A stretch of DNA of 64,000 bases, taken from the NCBI GenBank assembly GCA_009809945.1, contig WTPW01000309.1, positions 1 to 64,000 on the forward strand. The letters are read 5' to 3'. The position numbers were made by a program, and so were the translations under genes. The number at the start of each line of letters is the position of its first letter. The stretch's first letter is position 1. Below the pieces are notes generated by a model that made no database searches, was not told where the DNA came from, and was given only the letters and a program-made list of their open reading frames with translations. This stretch comes from Gigaspora margarita. Its lineage: Eukaryota; Glomeromycota; Glomeromycetes; Diversisporales; Gigasporaceae. Positions 33,638 through 45,300 of this stretch are shown here, piece after piece.

Positions 33638-34080
33638 TAGGGTGTCCAGGATTATGCGATGCGATGAGGTAAATTATGCGGCCGAACTGAGGTTGATTAT
33701 GCGATGGATGCGAAATAAATTTAAAATTATGCGATCAATTAGGTCGATTATGCGATTTTTATTATATGTAATTAATTCTTTTAGTTCTGTTTTTCGGATT
33801 TTTTCGGACGTTCACCAAAAATTTTGCTCCAACTATGCTCGTAATTTAAGTTCATTCATTTTCCACATCGGAACTTTTCGGGACCTACATTCTATCATCA
33901 CTCTGTCACCTAAATTACAAATTTAAAGCTTGCCGGATGAAGTTAACATATTCCCAACAACCAATCAACTTTTATTCACGTGATTTATGCTTTTTTTTGC
34001 TTGTTTATGCGAAGCATATGCGATGCGAAAAATAGCAAATTATGCGCATAATATCGCATCGCATAATCCTGGACACCCTA
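33638..34080. mobile_element. hAT-type MITE, 443 bp, duplicated copy
   Basis: Identical to 32958-33400 with the same flanking GCATGCCT. It arose by the 680-bp segmental duplication, not by transposition. Confidence 0.9.
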
Positions 34081-34276
34081 GCATGCCTGAAGTCAAAAGG
34101 CATGTCCATATATTTTTGTGCAACAATGCATCACATGACAAATAATCGGCCAATCAAAAATTAGAACTAGACATATGTAAATTTTTAATAAATCACCTAT
34201 TTATTTATACAACTTGTACAAGTAGAAAAAACTTTGTATCAATTAATAATAAAGGTACATTCTTTTTTTTAAAAAT

Positions 34277-34588
34277 CTACTGAGAAAAGACAAACCAAAA
34301 CCTGGTTTAATGCCTGAACTTCCTACAGAAATCGGTGATCTATTTTTTGAAGACACAAATGAAGGTGAAAGTGATGAAAGTGAGCAAAATGAAGTGGATG
34401 AACAAATTGAAGAAGTTAATGTTGATGACGAAGATTAGTTTATTATGGATGAGTTTTTTGATTTTGCTCTATTTGAGAGAGAGCAAGAACTTTCATTTAT
34501 CGAACAGACCCATAGTTGTTCAACGATGCAACAAAGTAATACTGAAAATGAAAAATGGTCTATTGACAATATTATAAAAAGTCAATAA
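34277..34588 (+). pseudogene. Acidic C-terminal protein remnant inside the hAT element
   Basis: One frame reads LLRKDKPKPGLMPELPTEIG, then FFEDTNEGESDESEQNEVDE, an acidic stretch, one TAG stop (34436-34438), and continues for 50 codons (MDEFFDFALFEREQELSFIE) to TAA at 34586-34588. The coherence on both sides of the stop suggests a former gene end, plausibly a transposase tail given its position inside the hAT termini. No domain can be named. Confidence 0.45.
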
Positions 34589-34665
34589 TTTTTTTAAATA
34601 AATAAAAATAAAGTCTAGAAATTGTACATAAACATCATTACAATTCAATAAAAATTATGACTGTA

Positions 34666-35285
34666 TTTTTTTTTTTTTTTATTTTAACCCTAGAGCTATG
34701 CTAGGGGCGCTGTTGGCGCTTCTTTTATTAAGGTCAATTTTTGGTTATGGGATCTCTATACACGAGTCCCTACATTTTTGTACATATTTGTAACGATCTA
34801 CATCTATGCATCTATTACTATTTTTACCGTGGCTAACTGGTACTAAGCCTTCCTAATTTTTTTATTGTTTTTACCGTGGCTAATCGGTACTAAGCCATCC
34901 TATTTTATTCAACCAGAGTCATCTGGCGGTGTCATCGGCATCTGACACATTTTGAACCTTCTAGAACTTTTTCGTCCCCGAGGCAAGAAACAGATCAGAA
35001 CGAATCCTCGTTAGGGCAGACTACTCCTTGCTCCGTCCAATTCAACCTGGAGCGGTTATCCTTCCGTTTCGGGTAATTCCGGTCGATCATTAAACAAAGA
35101 ACAGGTCAACTGCAAACCCAACGTGGCTGTGCCGTCCAAACGTGGTCCTGGCATCCTAATTCAAGTCGTCCTTCACATGATTGTGTGTAGTTATTTCGCC
35201 GTTCGTAAGACTTGAACTGGCAACCTTGCGCTTGAAGCGGTTAGTGTCCTGGGAGCGCAACCACTACGCTATTGACCCGCAGGAC
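34666..35285 (-). mobile_element. tRNA-headed SINE on the minus strand, about 610 bp
   Basis: Read on the minus strand it starts near 35285 with an A-box-like TAGCGTAGTGGTTGCGCTC and a B-box GCCAGTTCAAGTC. It ends in an A-run (poly-T at 34666-34680). Direct repeats TATGACTGTATTTTTT flank it (34656 onward and 35286-35302), the footprint of retrotransposition. The body holds a 47-bp unit twice (AGGCTTAGTACCAGTTAGCC and AGGATGGCTTAGTACCGATT). It is GC-richer than the surrounding DNA. Confidence 0.85.
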
Positions 35286-35302
35286 TATGACTGTATTTTT
35301 TT

Positions 35303-35879
35303 AAATAAAGATATGACTAAATGTTCAAATTTGATTGGCTAATTAACAGTCACTCATCACGTGTTCCCAGATGGGCATAAAGGGCATGCCTTGACTCAAG
35401 GCATGCCTGATTTTTTACCTGTGCCCTAAACCCTATATGGGTACTATTCAAAAAATATTGGCAACATTTGATAATAAGAAAATTTCTTATTGTACACTAA
35501 TGTATGAAACACAGGTGTTAATTAATCAATTTGCAAATCTATATAACATAAACTAGTGATCTGCATAATTCAGACTAGGTGAGTATTTTTAAAGATCTGA
35601 ACCTAGTCCAAATATTGATTCAGATCTAAAGTTAGAGTTTAAACTTGTATTACTTAGATCTGGGTCCAATCTGAATTCACAAAATTTCTAAATTTATAAA
35701 TTTATATAGATGCTATAGTTGACAAAGCCCTAGTGTTCTTGCTAAAAAAAAAAAAAAAAAAGTAAGAAAGAAAAAACCAATTGCAGCTGTTGGTTTGAAT
35801 TATTTTTCATTAACCCATGGCAAAGCTACAGAAAGATTATAAAAATTTTATTTTTATAAATAAATAAATACTATATAAA
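35303..35879. other. Spacer between two SINEs, no gene
   Basis: It holds the right end of the hAT element (to 35435), AT-rich sequence with AGATCTGA/TCAGATCT pairs around 35575-35670, and an 18-A run near 35744-35761. Confidence 0.4.
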
Positions 35880-36459
35880 TAGGACCTGTGGGTTGATAGC
35901 ATAGCAGTTATGCTCCTAGGTTGCAAATTAAAGGTTGCCAGTTCAAATCCTCTTAGAGGTGAAAATAGAAAAACTAGCTAGTTAGAGAGCTAAAACACCA
36001 TGAGAATACAGGGACCCAGGATGTCTACAGATGGACTTAATTGGGCAGTTGCCATTATCAAATCTGTGGCAGTGATGCAAAATGAGTTAGAAACCAATTT
36101 GGAATAACTGAAGTTCTACAAAATGTAATATTAGATCTAAGTCTGATATTTATACTACATGAACTCATGGTACCATTGAGCCAAATTAGTTAAAATCCAG
36201 TTTGGTGTTGGTTCTGTTGGGCCATTTACAATGATTTGACTATTTCAGTAATTAGTGCAGGACACTATCTTTAGGGCCATTAAGGTATTCAGGAAAATAT
36301 TGATTATAGTAGCAGCTCTCTAGAGCTTCCTCTTCTATGGTTAGGTTGATCAAGGAGTTAGAAGTCGAAGTTTGAGGCAGGAACTTGTTGGTGGGTAGTT
36401 GGCAAACTGTAGAATATAGGGCATAGATTTGGCATAAGGTGTACCGAAGAAAAAAAAAA
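35880..36459 (+). mobile_element. tRNA-headed SINE, about 580 bp
   Basis: The head contains GATAGCATAGCAGTTATGCTC (A-box region, 35895-35915) and B-box GGTTGCCAGTTCAAATCC, closely matching the B-box of the SINE at 34666-35285. It ends with a 10-A run. Direct repeats AAATAAATACTATATAAA and AAATAAATACTGTATAAA flank it (about 35861 and 36461), one mismatch in 18. Noncoding. Confidence 0.8.
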
Positions 36460-36479
36460 TAAATAAATACTGTATAAAA

Positions 36480-37375
36480 TATATTTAAATATATTTAAAC
36501 TAATAAATAAATAAATTATATATTGAATAAATTTATTCGTTGCACATGCGACATTGTCGCACCTGCCACAGATCAATAAAATCAGGTGTAACATAAAACC
36601 AAAACAATTAAAATAACATATTTTTTCATTGGTTAGGGTTAGAATAGAGTAAAGATTGTGTATATAGGCTAGCAAGAGACTTATAGTAAAATTTTGCAAG
36701 AAAGTTTTTTTGTTAGAATTCAAAGAGTAATTTCATATACTTAATTTTAAGTTATAGACAATTTTTGACAAAGCGAATGTTTGTTTTGAATTTCTGATTG
36801 TGTAATATTATACCAGATCTTGAAATTTGATTGAGAGGGTAACATATAAGTTGCATTACATGAGGTAATGAATAAATTTACTTACGGATTAAATATATAA
36901 TAATAAATTAAATTCCATAATATTTATATTTATAAAGTAGCTGAAATCAGCCAATAAGCAATTAGTATTGTTCTAATAGGACAGATTTTTGTGTAGGTTC
37001 AAACCTGTATCGATTCTGATAAATCAAAGGTCTGAACTCAGTCTGCTTAATAGACCGAACTGAACACAGATCAGACCCAAATGTTTTGCAAAACACTAAT
37101 AAAAACTCACTGTAAAATTCATGGAAGAACCTATTAAAAACTAGCGAAAACCTATTAAACCTACTAAAGAACCCACAAAAAAATGATAAAGAACTTGGCA
37201 AAAGAACTTAATAAAAAAAAACCTACTGAATCACCAAAATAACAAGAAATCTAATGGTCTAACATAACTTTACAAGACTTCAACTACTGCTTCAATGATG
37301 GCACCAATGATGGCACCAATAAAAGCTTTAGTAACAGCTCTAATGATAGCTTTACATTAGCAAATTTATAATAGC
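36480..37375. other. AT-rich spacer, no gene
   Basis: Short AT-rich frames only. Near 37285-37350 small GATGGCACCAAT and AGCTCTAATGATAGCT repeats occur. Confidence 0.4.
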
Positions 37376-39023
37376 ATAATCTTATGTAAGGTCTTACGAA
37401 CCGTAATATAAGCAAAATATTTCATAATATATTTTGAAATATTTCGAAATATCAAATTTTTGAAATATAATATAAGTAATTTTCAAAATATTTCAAAATA
37501 TATTACGAAATATTTCAAACCCCTTTCACAATATTTTAGGACTAGGAAACCAAGCTGAATTGGTAGATCTGTAACCTGGATCGCACATTAGACTGATTTT
37601 TTGAAATAGTACAAAATAGTTCGATGATGTTCAAATTCTGTACCACAAGATTAGATTAGATCTTTTGTTTATAATTAGATCTTCTATTTTGTTTTTTTTT
37701 TCACTTTTTTTTTTTATTTCATTTTTTATTTTCATTTTGTTTTTTGTTTTTGTTTTGTTTTTTTTTGTTTTTATTTTGTTTTTTTTTCAAATTTTTTTTT
37801 ATTTATTTATTTTTTAATTTTTTTCATTTTATTTTTATTTCGGCACTTTAAAGAACATCTTTGCAAGAAGACAAACAACTTTTCGAAACCTTGCGCAAGC
37901 CAACCCAAATTCTGATACTTTGCAAGAACACACAACCGACATCACTAGCAATTTTTAAATTTTCAAGAACGCTTCTTTAAAGAAATAAAGGTTTAGTTAG
38001 GACTTTATTTATTTTTTTATTTGACATAATTTGTTTTTGTTTTTTGTTTTTTGTTTTTTTTTTTAAATTTGTTTTATTAATTTTTTTTTATTCCGGCACT
38101 TTGCGAGAAAAGAACCCTACTTCCTGGTGCTTTGCAAGAAAACCAACTCGGACTTTTTTGGCACTTCGCAACTTTTTTTTATTTTTATTTTATTTTATTT
38201 ATTTCTGACTTTTTTGACATTTTGTGACTTTTTCTGGCACTTTACAAGAACACTAGCTTTAACTTCTCTGGCACTTTGCAAGAACATACTAGATTTCTCT
38301 GGCAATTTGCAAAAACACTAACACTTCTAAAAAATTTTTTTATTTTTTTCACTTCTTTGAAGTATTTAGAAAAAGAGAACAAAATGAAGGTTATAGCCAA
38401 AACAAAAGAAATAGCCAAAGTGAAGACGATAGAAAACAAAGAAACGAAGATAATAGCTAACTGTAGGGTGAGCGAAAATAAGTGTGTAGGGCTAGTTTTT
38501 GTATATAGTAATAGAATAGATGCGGAAAGTATTTTAATATAGGGCTAGTTTTTTGTATATAGTAATAGAAATAGATGTGACAAAGTGCGAAAGTAGTTTA
38601 AAATATTTGTAATAATGTAAAAATAATACTAATAATATAATATATAATAAGTATGTAATATTAATTAAAAATGTATATTTAATAAATGTAAAATATAATA
38701 TAATAATAATAAATAAATTGCGAAACCTTGCGAAAACCTGTAAAAAGCATGATTATGCAAATATGTATATTGTTTATTTATTTTTTAAAAATTTGAAAAT
38801 TTGCGAAACAATATGAAAATATCACATAATATGCAAAATATTATCTTCTGCAACACCTTTTTTTTTATTTGATCTATTTGGCAATATTTTGCAATATATT
38901 TTGAAATATTTTGAAATAATTTCTGTAATATAACCATAATATAACATAATTATATTACATAATATGCTGTATCAATATAAGATTTTTGTCATATTATGGG
39001 CTGTAATATCTTACATAAGATTA
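37376..39023 (+). repeat. Interspersed noncoding repeat, copy 2 (uninterrupted)
   Basis: It is collinear with 11975-15620 but lacks the MITE and LINE inserted there. Its outer ends TAATCTTATGTAAGGTCTTAC and, reverse complement, GTAATCTTATGTAAGATATTAC (one letter short-cut here) are inverted, so this copy may itself be bounded by a larger terminal-repeat element. It contains GGCACTTTGCAAGAA motifs and T-tracts. Confidence 0.65.
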
Positions 39024-39343
39024 CATATATATAATTCGCTGATGTGGCAACAACTCCAGCTACAACTCCAACGAAGATTTGAAATAACAACCAAACCTAA
39101 AAAAAAATTAATACATGTATATAAAAAAAAGATAAAAAATAATCTACATAAAAAAAAAAAAACTTATCTAATACTAATCATATCTTGACATATTGATATC
39201 AAATAAAACCTTATATTCATCTATTTTAACTCTAACTGGTTTGGCTTTTGAGTAATTAAAATAAAGATTCATAATTTTGGTTTGAAACAGTTTGGTAAGT
39301 GCTATTTCAAGATACTTATAGGCTTTGAGTCATATATATGATC

Positions 39344-40105
39344 TAGTGAATTGACTCAATGATTAATGCTCGATTATTGATTGATTTAGGTCAATAATTA
39401 AGCACCAATTAATAGGTTTGAGCAACAATAGGTCAATCAATGATTGATGATGCTGATCAATCAAATAAGTGTTATGTTGATTACAGGGTTGGCAATGGAT
39501 ATACTCCATTGAAAAAATTGCTAACCAATAGAATCAATAGAACCAATGGAGCCAATGGAGCCAATGAAGCCAATGGAATTAGTTATTAATTATTACCAAA
39601 TACTATACTATAAGCTAGTTGGCCTCCATTGGCTCCATTCGCAAATTATTCTCAATGGAACAATAGAGTGATGCCAATGGAGTTTTCTCCATTCACCCCA
39701 ATGGATAAATGTGCCAACCCTAATTGATCAATTAAAAAATGTTTAATATGATTTCACTCAGGATATTATTTAATTTCTGATCTAAATATCTAATGTTAAT
39801 ATTTCATATGGCCAAAAATTTTTGTGATTATTAATATCAAGGCAAAGTGTTAGCCTCTTATCGGGTCACATTATGCAGATACAATTTCAAGAAGAGATGT
39901 AATTTTATAACTAATATAATATTTTTTAACTGGTAAATATAATATAATCAATCAATGATTGATCGATTATATCCACTCAAGCCCATAAATTACATGTTTG
40001 ATCGATCATACTCGATCAAGCATGTATCCTTGATTTTTGATCGATTAAAAAAATTTTTTTGGGTCAATCATCGATCAATAATTTTTTTGCCAAGTCAATT
40101 CACTA
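39344..40105. mobile_element. hAT-type MITE, 762 bp, with a nested MITE
   Basis: The termini TAGTGAATTGACT and (reverse complement) TAGTGAATTGACT are flanked by ATATGATC and GTATGATC (39336-39343, 40106-40113), an 8-bp duplication with one mismatch. Internal GATCAATC/GATTGATC repeats are abundant. The first 12 bases are shared with the element at 56499. Another single such end is at about 40518-40530. Confidence 0.75.
39484..39722. mobile_element. hAT-type MITE family CAGGGTTGGCA, 239 bp
   Basis: The termini CAGGGTTGGCAATGGA and (reverse complement) TAGGGTTGGCACATTT have ACCAATGGAGCCAATGGA-type repeats inside. The flanks GTTGATTA and ATTGATCA match at 6 of 8. It is inserted in the 39344-40105 element. 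Relatives at 45127-45300 and 53780-54223 are truncated. Confidence 0.75.
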
Positions 40106-40833
40106 GTATGATCTCTTACCTTTTTTTCTTTTATCTTACAATAATTGAGTATGAATATATGATTCAGTTTTTTTAACAATAAAAGAACAGCTATAAAATT
40201 TCTTTATGATTAATTATTTACCTTTGTCTATTTCGAGTTTCGAAAAAAAAAAGAAATCCCGGTAGACAGGTTATTTTTAAAAAAATTAACAATCAAGACT
40301 TTGACCGATCGAACACGATACATATGAATTTATATGATTTTCATATAAAATGACAATTTTTGCATTACTATTAAATTTGTGTAACATTGGAGTTGTCCCC
40401 CCGTAATTTTACTAACCCCTAGATATAATAATTATTTGATCGTCAATCATTGATTATGACCTATTGTTGGTCGAGCCTCGATTATTGACCTAAATCGAGA
40501 GCATAATATAATCGAGTCAATTCACTATTTAATAGTTACCCCAATCCCCAAATTTGGCGGTGGGCACATAGATGTACGCGTAAGTATGTGTATGGGGTTA
40601 TGAATTAATTAGATGTAACGAATATTGGTAAAAGCGAAATAATAGTATAGATAAAATACTCAGTAATGCAAAGATTATTTTATTATATAATTTGTACCGT
40701 TTATCACAATCTCCCAACATGTTACTATTGCGGAGATGATTTCACTGGTACGAATTATAGGTTAGTGTAAGATGTTGGAAATATGTCGGTGAGGTGCTTT
40801 CAAAAAATTGTAACAACCGTTTTTTACTAGACG

Positions 40834-41493
40834 CTATCTAAAATGTTTAATAATTTTACGATACTCATTATAATTATCATCATGAACTTTAATCAATAAG
40901 GCATATAATACACATGCACTTTCATCAAAACAAACATATTGGATTTCATCTGCTGAAATCTTCCCATTGCACAACTTATGGAGATCGGTGCGTCCGAGCG
41001 TATATGTGTCATCCATCTCTTGAGAATTAATGGAATTCAGCTTTTGTCGCACCATTAAGATCGTTTGAAAATACTTGTCTTCCCATTTAGTCATCGGCGT
41101 GCGTATAATGGGACCTTTGATGTGTAAATTCCAGGACCATACATCGACCCATTCTCTGATTTGACTTCATCATTACCAGCCAAGGATCCTGGCTTCTTTA
41201 AGCCGTATTTAAAGATACTTTTGATATTTTTTGGGTCAGTTCCGTGATAACTGTACGCCAATCATAATTATAAAATGATATCGAATGAATTTTGAACATT
41301 TGGACGGTCTCAAGTTTCGATGCACACCGCGATTTTCATGACAATAATTGGAGAGATAATAACAGTCGCCTTGATGGCTAAACAATGATTCGTCAAGCTG
41401 CAAATACTCTTTAATAAATTTATATGAGGTCGTATAATCAGATTTTCGTCCAAGAGCTCCTGTTCCGTACAAGTATCCTTCGTTATATGTCAT
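40834..41493 (-). pseudogene. PARP-like (ADP-ribosyltransferase fold) gene, frameshifted
   Basis: Three coding blocks on the minus strand lie in different frames. The first, from 41493, reads MTYNEGYLYGTGALGRKSDY and continues to about 41285. The second, about 41250-41110, reads SYHGTDPKNIKSIFKYGLKK and then NGSMYGPGIYTSKVPLYA. The third, 41094-40834, reads MTKWEDKYFQTILMVRQKLN, continues with DEIQYVCFDESACVLYALL and ends at a stop. HGT followed by a G-x-GIYTS loop is the hallmark of PARP-type catalytic cores that bind NAD+. At least two frameshifts separate the blocks and there are no splice sites, so it is a decayed gene or contains sequencing errors. Confidence 0.6.
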
Positions 41494-42050
41494 TTTTTAT
41501 TAAATACACTTCTAGTGCTTTAGAAATAAAGTGTTAATGGGAAAATCATAGAATTTTTTCATATAAAGAATACCAAACATCGATTGAATTAGTTTATCAT
41601 TAGTTTTTTGCGCCAACATTTTGACAAATTTAAAACACTATAAACACTATGAGACTAATCTAAAAGCGTAATAACTTTTAAAAGGAATGATTAAACTGGG
41701 GGGTGTTTATTGATTAGATGTAATTTTTAGCATTTTGATGACTTATATGTGCCTTCCACTTCTCTCTGGATAATAATACTTCTCATTTGCCCTTCGTAAT
41801 TCATTTATTTAGTGAAACAATATATATATATATTTGGGAAAAAAACACCAAATTGATAATGTGAAAGTCGTGTTTTTTGTTTAAAAAACTAAGGTTACCA
41901 AAAAATTAAAATTTATTAAGTTATTTAAACAAAAAATGAACATTAAAATCTAGAATCTAGATTTTATAAGAAAATCCAACTATATTAGCGTTAAACCTCT
42001 ATAGACTATATGTATACATTCCATTCTTTTGAATAATTTGTATTGATTCA
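41494..42050. other. Spacer between PARP-like pseudogene and transporter
   Basis: AT-rich with no supported gene. It probably contains the 3' end of the transporter transcript and the former 5' region of the pseudogene. Confidence 0.4.
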
Positions 42051-44208
42051 TTAAATAACTTCTTCCTTACATGGTGTCTCTTCAACATCAGAATCTCTGA
42101 AAAATATGAATAAACATATCCCAGTAATAGATGAAATTGCGGCTAAAACGCTATATAACCAAACTAGATAAGGATCTTTTGATAACGGAACAAAAACAAG
42201 CCCCAACAATGATCCAGCAGCTAAAGTCATTAAGTATAAAGCTGTTATTGTAGATTTAAGTTGTAATGGCGCCTAGCATAAATCATATACACACATATAT
42301 ATGAGTGAAATTTATTTAATCATTTAAAAATAAAAATAAAATGAATTGCTACGAAAAAGTTACCTTGCTGAAAACATAATTAAGACCCGTGATACATACT
42401 AAAACTGATAAATGAAAATGATTTTGATTAATGATATGTTCGAAAAAAAAGATAGATTTATGAAAAACATACTTTCTGAGAATGCTATTAGAATATAAGA
42501 AGGAGCCTGCCACCAAATATTAATATCGTTTGGAACTGGTTTTCCGTCGATTATACAATGAGTTGCTTCAAAGCATGGACCAGTATTATAAATGATATAC
42601 TGGACAATTGCCGTATATAACATTGCAGAAGCGATTATTATAAAACCAATGGCGATACGCGTTACAGGGCGGGGATTAATGCCGATGCGTCTCAAGGCGG
42701 GATAGCTTTCAAAATAACAATAATAATAATAAGTTTCTTTAATATATTCAATAATAATAATAATGAAAAGTACAAAATAAAATTAGAAATACTTACAAGA
42801 CGTGATCGGCGATAGGAGTGAAAATCATCACAGTAATAGGATTCAAATTATACATCATATCGTTTGGTATGAAATTAGTCGTCATTGTAGCGGCTTGAGA
42901 TATTAAATTATTATAAACTTGCATATAACAAGCCCAATAAATAGGATATGTTAGAATAACTCTACAAGCCTTAATCGATGCTCGTATTTGATCCACGAAT
43001 TTATCATCCCATTTAATTTTATATTGTTTTGCGACATCTAAGGAAAATTTTGATGGTTTAGCATTGTCAAGATTTCTACCATGTTTAAAAGCCAAACGAA
43101 AAACATTGAATAAATCCAACAATGCGGAGTTATTTGGTGGTATTTTAATATATAGTTTACTTCCAATTTCAAAGATTATAACTGAAATGAGAAACATTAT
43201 AGTAGGAATGAGGAAAGCCATCCAAAATGAATGATATTTTTCAACGTAAGTTGTAATCATTGGAGAAAGAGATCCAAGGCTTAGTGAAAAGAAGAACCAA
43301 TGGAACATTGATGAGATGGTGAGTTCTGGATCAACAATAACTCTCTTTCCGGATTTCAAAGTTTTGACATAAGGATCTTTATGGGGAAATTGATCTGCTG
43401 CCATAGTAATACAGTTTGTCTTTTAACAGTAAAGGACATTTTAATATTTTTTGCGTACGAAACTCTTATATATCTTAAAATACCTTGATTCCTCCTGTTC
43501 CGATCCCGATAATGATCATTGAGACTATAAGGCCGGGTAAAGACGCTTTGACTTCTATCGCGGGCGGAATTGCAGTGAGTGTTAAAATAATTAACCCGGT
43601 AGTATACACTAGAGAAAAGATAATAATTGTCTTATATCTTCCTAAATATTGATCTGCTATGATAGCACCCAAGACAGGAATTGCAAAACAAAAGAATTGA
43701 AAGAAAAGAGTAAGGGTTGTCGCAGTTTGTTGACCAGCGCCAATAACCCCAGGTTGACCATGTTTTTCTTTTGGAACCGGAAATTCGATGTAGTTTTGGA
43801 AAGGTCCCACCGCGCCCCTTAAATTTTCGGGAAAATTTTTGATATCAATATAGTAATTTGCCTGCGATCGAATGTTTACAATACAGAAAAACTTTGGTAC
43901 CAATAGGCAAATCTTTCACAAAATTCACATATGCAAATTAAAAATGCGGCTGCATATGAGTGTAGGTAAAAAAATAAATAAATAAATAAATAAAATTAAT
44001 ACATTATAATTTTTGGATGCGTAAATTTTAAATTATGGAGAATGGTACCCTTTGGCATTCTGTCAGGAACTTTTTCTAAGGTGGTCAATTCTTCCAGAAT
44101 TGGTTGTTTCCTCTGATTGTGTGAAATATCATCTCGCGTTGATACTTCGATTCGAGTATCTTTTTCGTCAATCCTGCACGATTCAATAACTTCATCTTCT
44201 TCCATCAT
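42051..44208 (-). CDS. PTR2: Proton-coupled oligopeptide transporter (POT/PTR2 family), 7 exons
   Basis: Exons on the minus strand: 44208-44049, 43949-43901, 43817-43484, 43419-42797, 42705-42473, 42404-42364, 42272-42051. They sum to 1662 bp, 553 aa, all introns GT-AG of 64-99 bp. The N-terminus is acidic and cytosolic. TM1 carries CEFCERFAYWGAVGPFQNYI, the family's ExxERFxYY motif. TM2-TM4 follow with ADQYLGRYKT and GTGGIK. TM5 has the second signature in variant form, FHWFFFSLSLGSL. The C-terminal bundle includes YPALRRIGINPRP, then PSYILIAFSE, then TGLNYVFSKAP. Transporters of this family take up di- and tripeptides with protons across the plasma membrane. The stop is TAA at 42051-42053. 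Exon joins preserve both motif continuity and frame, so the model is firm. Confidence 0.92.
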
Positions 44209-44561
44209 GATTTTTTTTCCGTTTTTTTTTTTTTTTTTTTTCCCTCTCTTTTTATATGGAAAAAGCCAATCTAAGCATTTATCGATTTTTTGTTATAAAT
44301 GACGTGTGTCTCATTGCATCATTGAATTTTACTATTGTTGCATGACTTGGAGACACATTGATCAGTAACGTTTATTTATTTCAGGCTAATATAAATTTAT
44401 TTGAAACAATAATTCATTAACCAGGCTTTAAATAGAATCGTTCAAAAGTCAATATCGTTATCAGATAACAGTTCATGCACGAGATATCGCGGTAAGACCG
44501 CCTATCGAAGATCACAAAATGGAGCATAAATTATGAATTGCGAAATAAGGGAAATAATGCC
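44209..44561. other. Promoter region of the transporter, no gene
   Basis: A pyrimidine-rich T-tract (44218-44245 on the plus strand, hence A-rich in the transcript leader) directly precedes the start codon. No clear regulatory motif could be assigned. Confidence 0.4.
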
Positions 44562-44709
44562 AGACCAATTAAATTCTGTGTTTTACATTTGATCCTCCCC
44601 TTTTCTTATAGTAAATAGATTTTTATAGTAGTTGATGAAATCAAAAATTTTTTTAAAGATTGTTATAATGCCGGAGATTTCCGGTTTAGACAATGAATGG
44701 AACTAAAAT

Positions 44710-44885
44710 TAGGGAACCTGGCATGCCATACTATATAAGTATAATAAAAAAAAAGTTTTTTTTTTTTTTTTTTTTAAAAAATTATTAAATTTTCTTTAAC
44801 TAATCATGATTTTTATAATAAAAGCATGCCTTCACGAACTTTTAAACATCTTGGCATATTAATGACTGCCGTGCCAGGTTCCCTA
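44710..44885. mobile_element. hAT-type MITE, 176 bp
   Basis: The termini TAGGGAACCTGGCA are inverted at both ends. The flanks ACTAAAAT and CCTAAAAT (44702-44709, 44886-44893) are an 8-bp duplication with one mismatch. A long A-then-T run lies in the centre. Confidence 0.8.
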
Positions 44886-44968
44886 CCTAAAATACGGGCG
44901 CGGTCAACCAAAATTTAGTGGAAAATACCGAAAATTTTCTAAATAGAAAAAAAATGTATCTATATATA

Positions 44969-45093
44969 CCGGGTGGGTGAAAAGTCTCTAGACAGGCCCT
45001 TTTTTATTAATCATCAGTTTAGCGTGTATATAATTAATATAAATTTAGCGGATATAGCAAAAAGGTTCTGTCTAGAAACTTTCACCCACCCGG
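44969..45093. mobile_element. Very short MITE, 125 bp
   Basis: The termini CCGGGTGGGTGAAA are inverted at both ends, followed by TCTAGACAG on both sides. It is flanked by ATA, so the target may be TA or ATA. It resembles Tc1/mariner-derived miniatures. Noncoding. Confidence 0.75.
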
Positions 45094-45126
45094 ATAATAT
45101 GATAAAACCCGCCCACCCCCCAGGAG

Positions 45127-45300
45127 CAGGGTTGGCAGTGGATATACTCCATCGAAAAAATTGCTAACCAATGGAGCCAATGGAATTAGTTATTAATTAT
45201 TAACAAATACTATATTATAAGCTAGTTGGCTTCCATTGGCTTCATTCGCAAATTATTCTCAATGGAGATGCAATGGTTGTTCTCCATTCACCCCAATGGC
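45127..45300. mobile_element. Truncated MITE of the CAGGGTTGGCA family
   Basis: Its left end and interior match 39484-39722, including ATACTCCAT and CTAGTTGGCTTCCATTGGCT. The right terminus is missing. CCAGGAG occurs on both sides and may be a remnant duplication. Confidence 0.65.

Larger units (their letters stand above)
32770..34129. repeat. 680-bp exact tandem duplication, N at the junction
   Basis: 32770-33449 and 33450-34129 are the same sequence with a period of 680 bp. A single N (33449) sits at the junction. The duplicated unit includes the left end of an hAT element and one complete nested MITE with its target duplications. Identity looks complete by eye, suggesting either a very recent event or an assembly join. 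Confidence 0.9.
33594..35435 (+). mobile_element. hAT element remnant with coding debris
   Basis: Left terminus TAGGGTTTAGGGCAC (33594; also 32914 in the duplicated copy) and right terminus, reverse complement TAGGGTTTAGGGCAC, ending at 35435. The flanks TATGGGGT (33586-33593) and TATGGGTA (35436-35443) are a degenerate 8-bp duplication. GGCATGCC palindromes lie subterminally at both ends. It houses a nested MITE, a protein remnant (34277-34588) and a SINE. A related short pair of ends is seen near 59313-59403. Confidence 0.6.
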
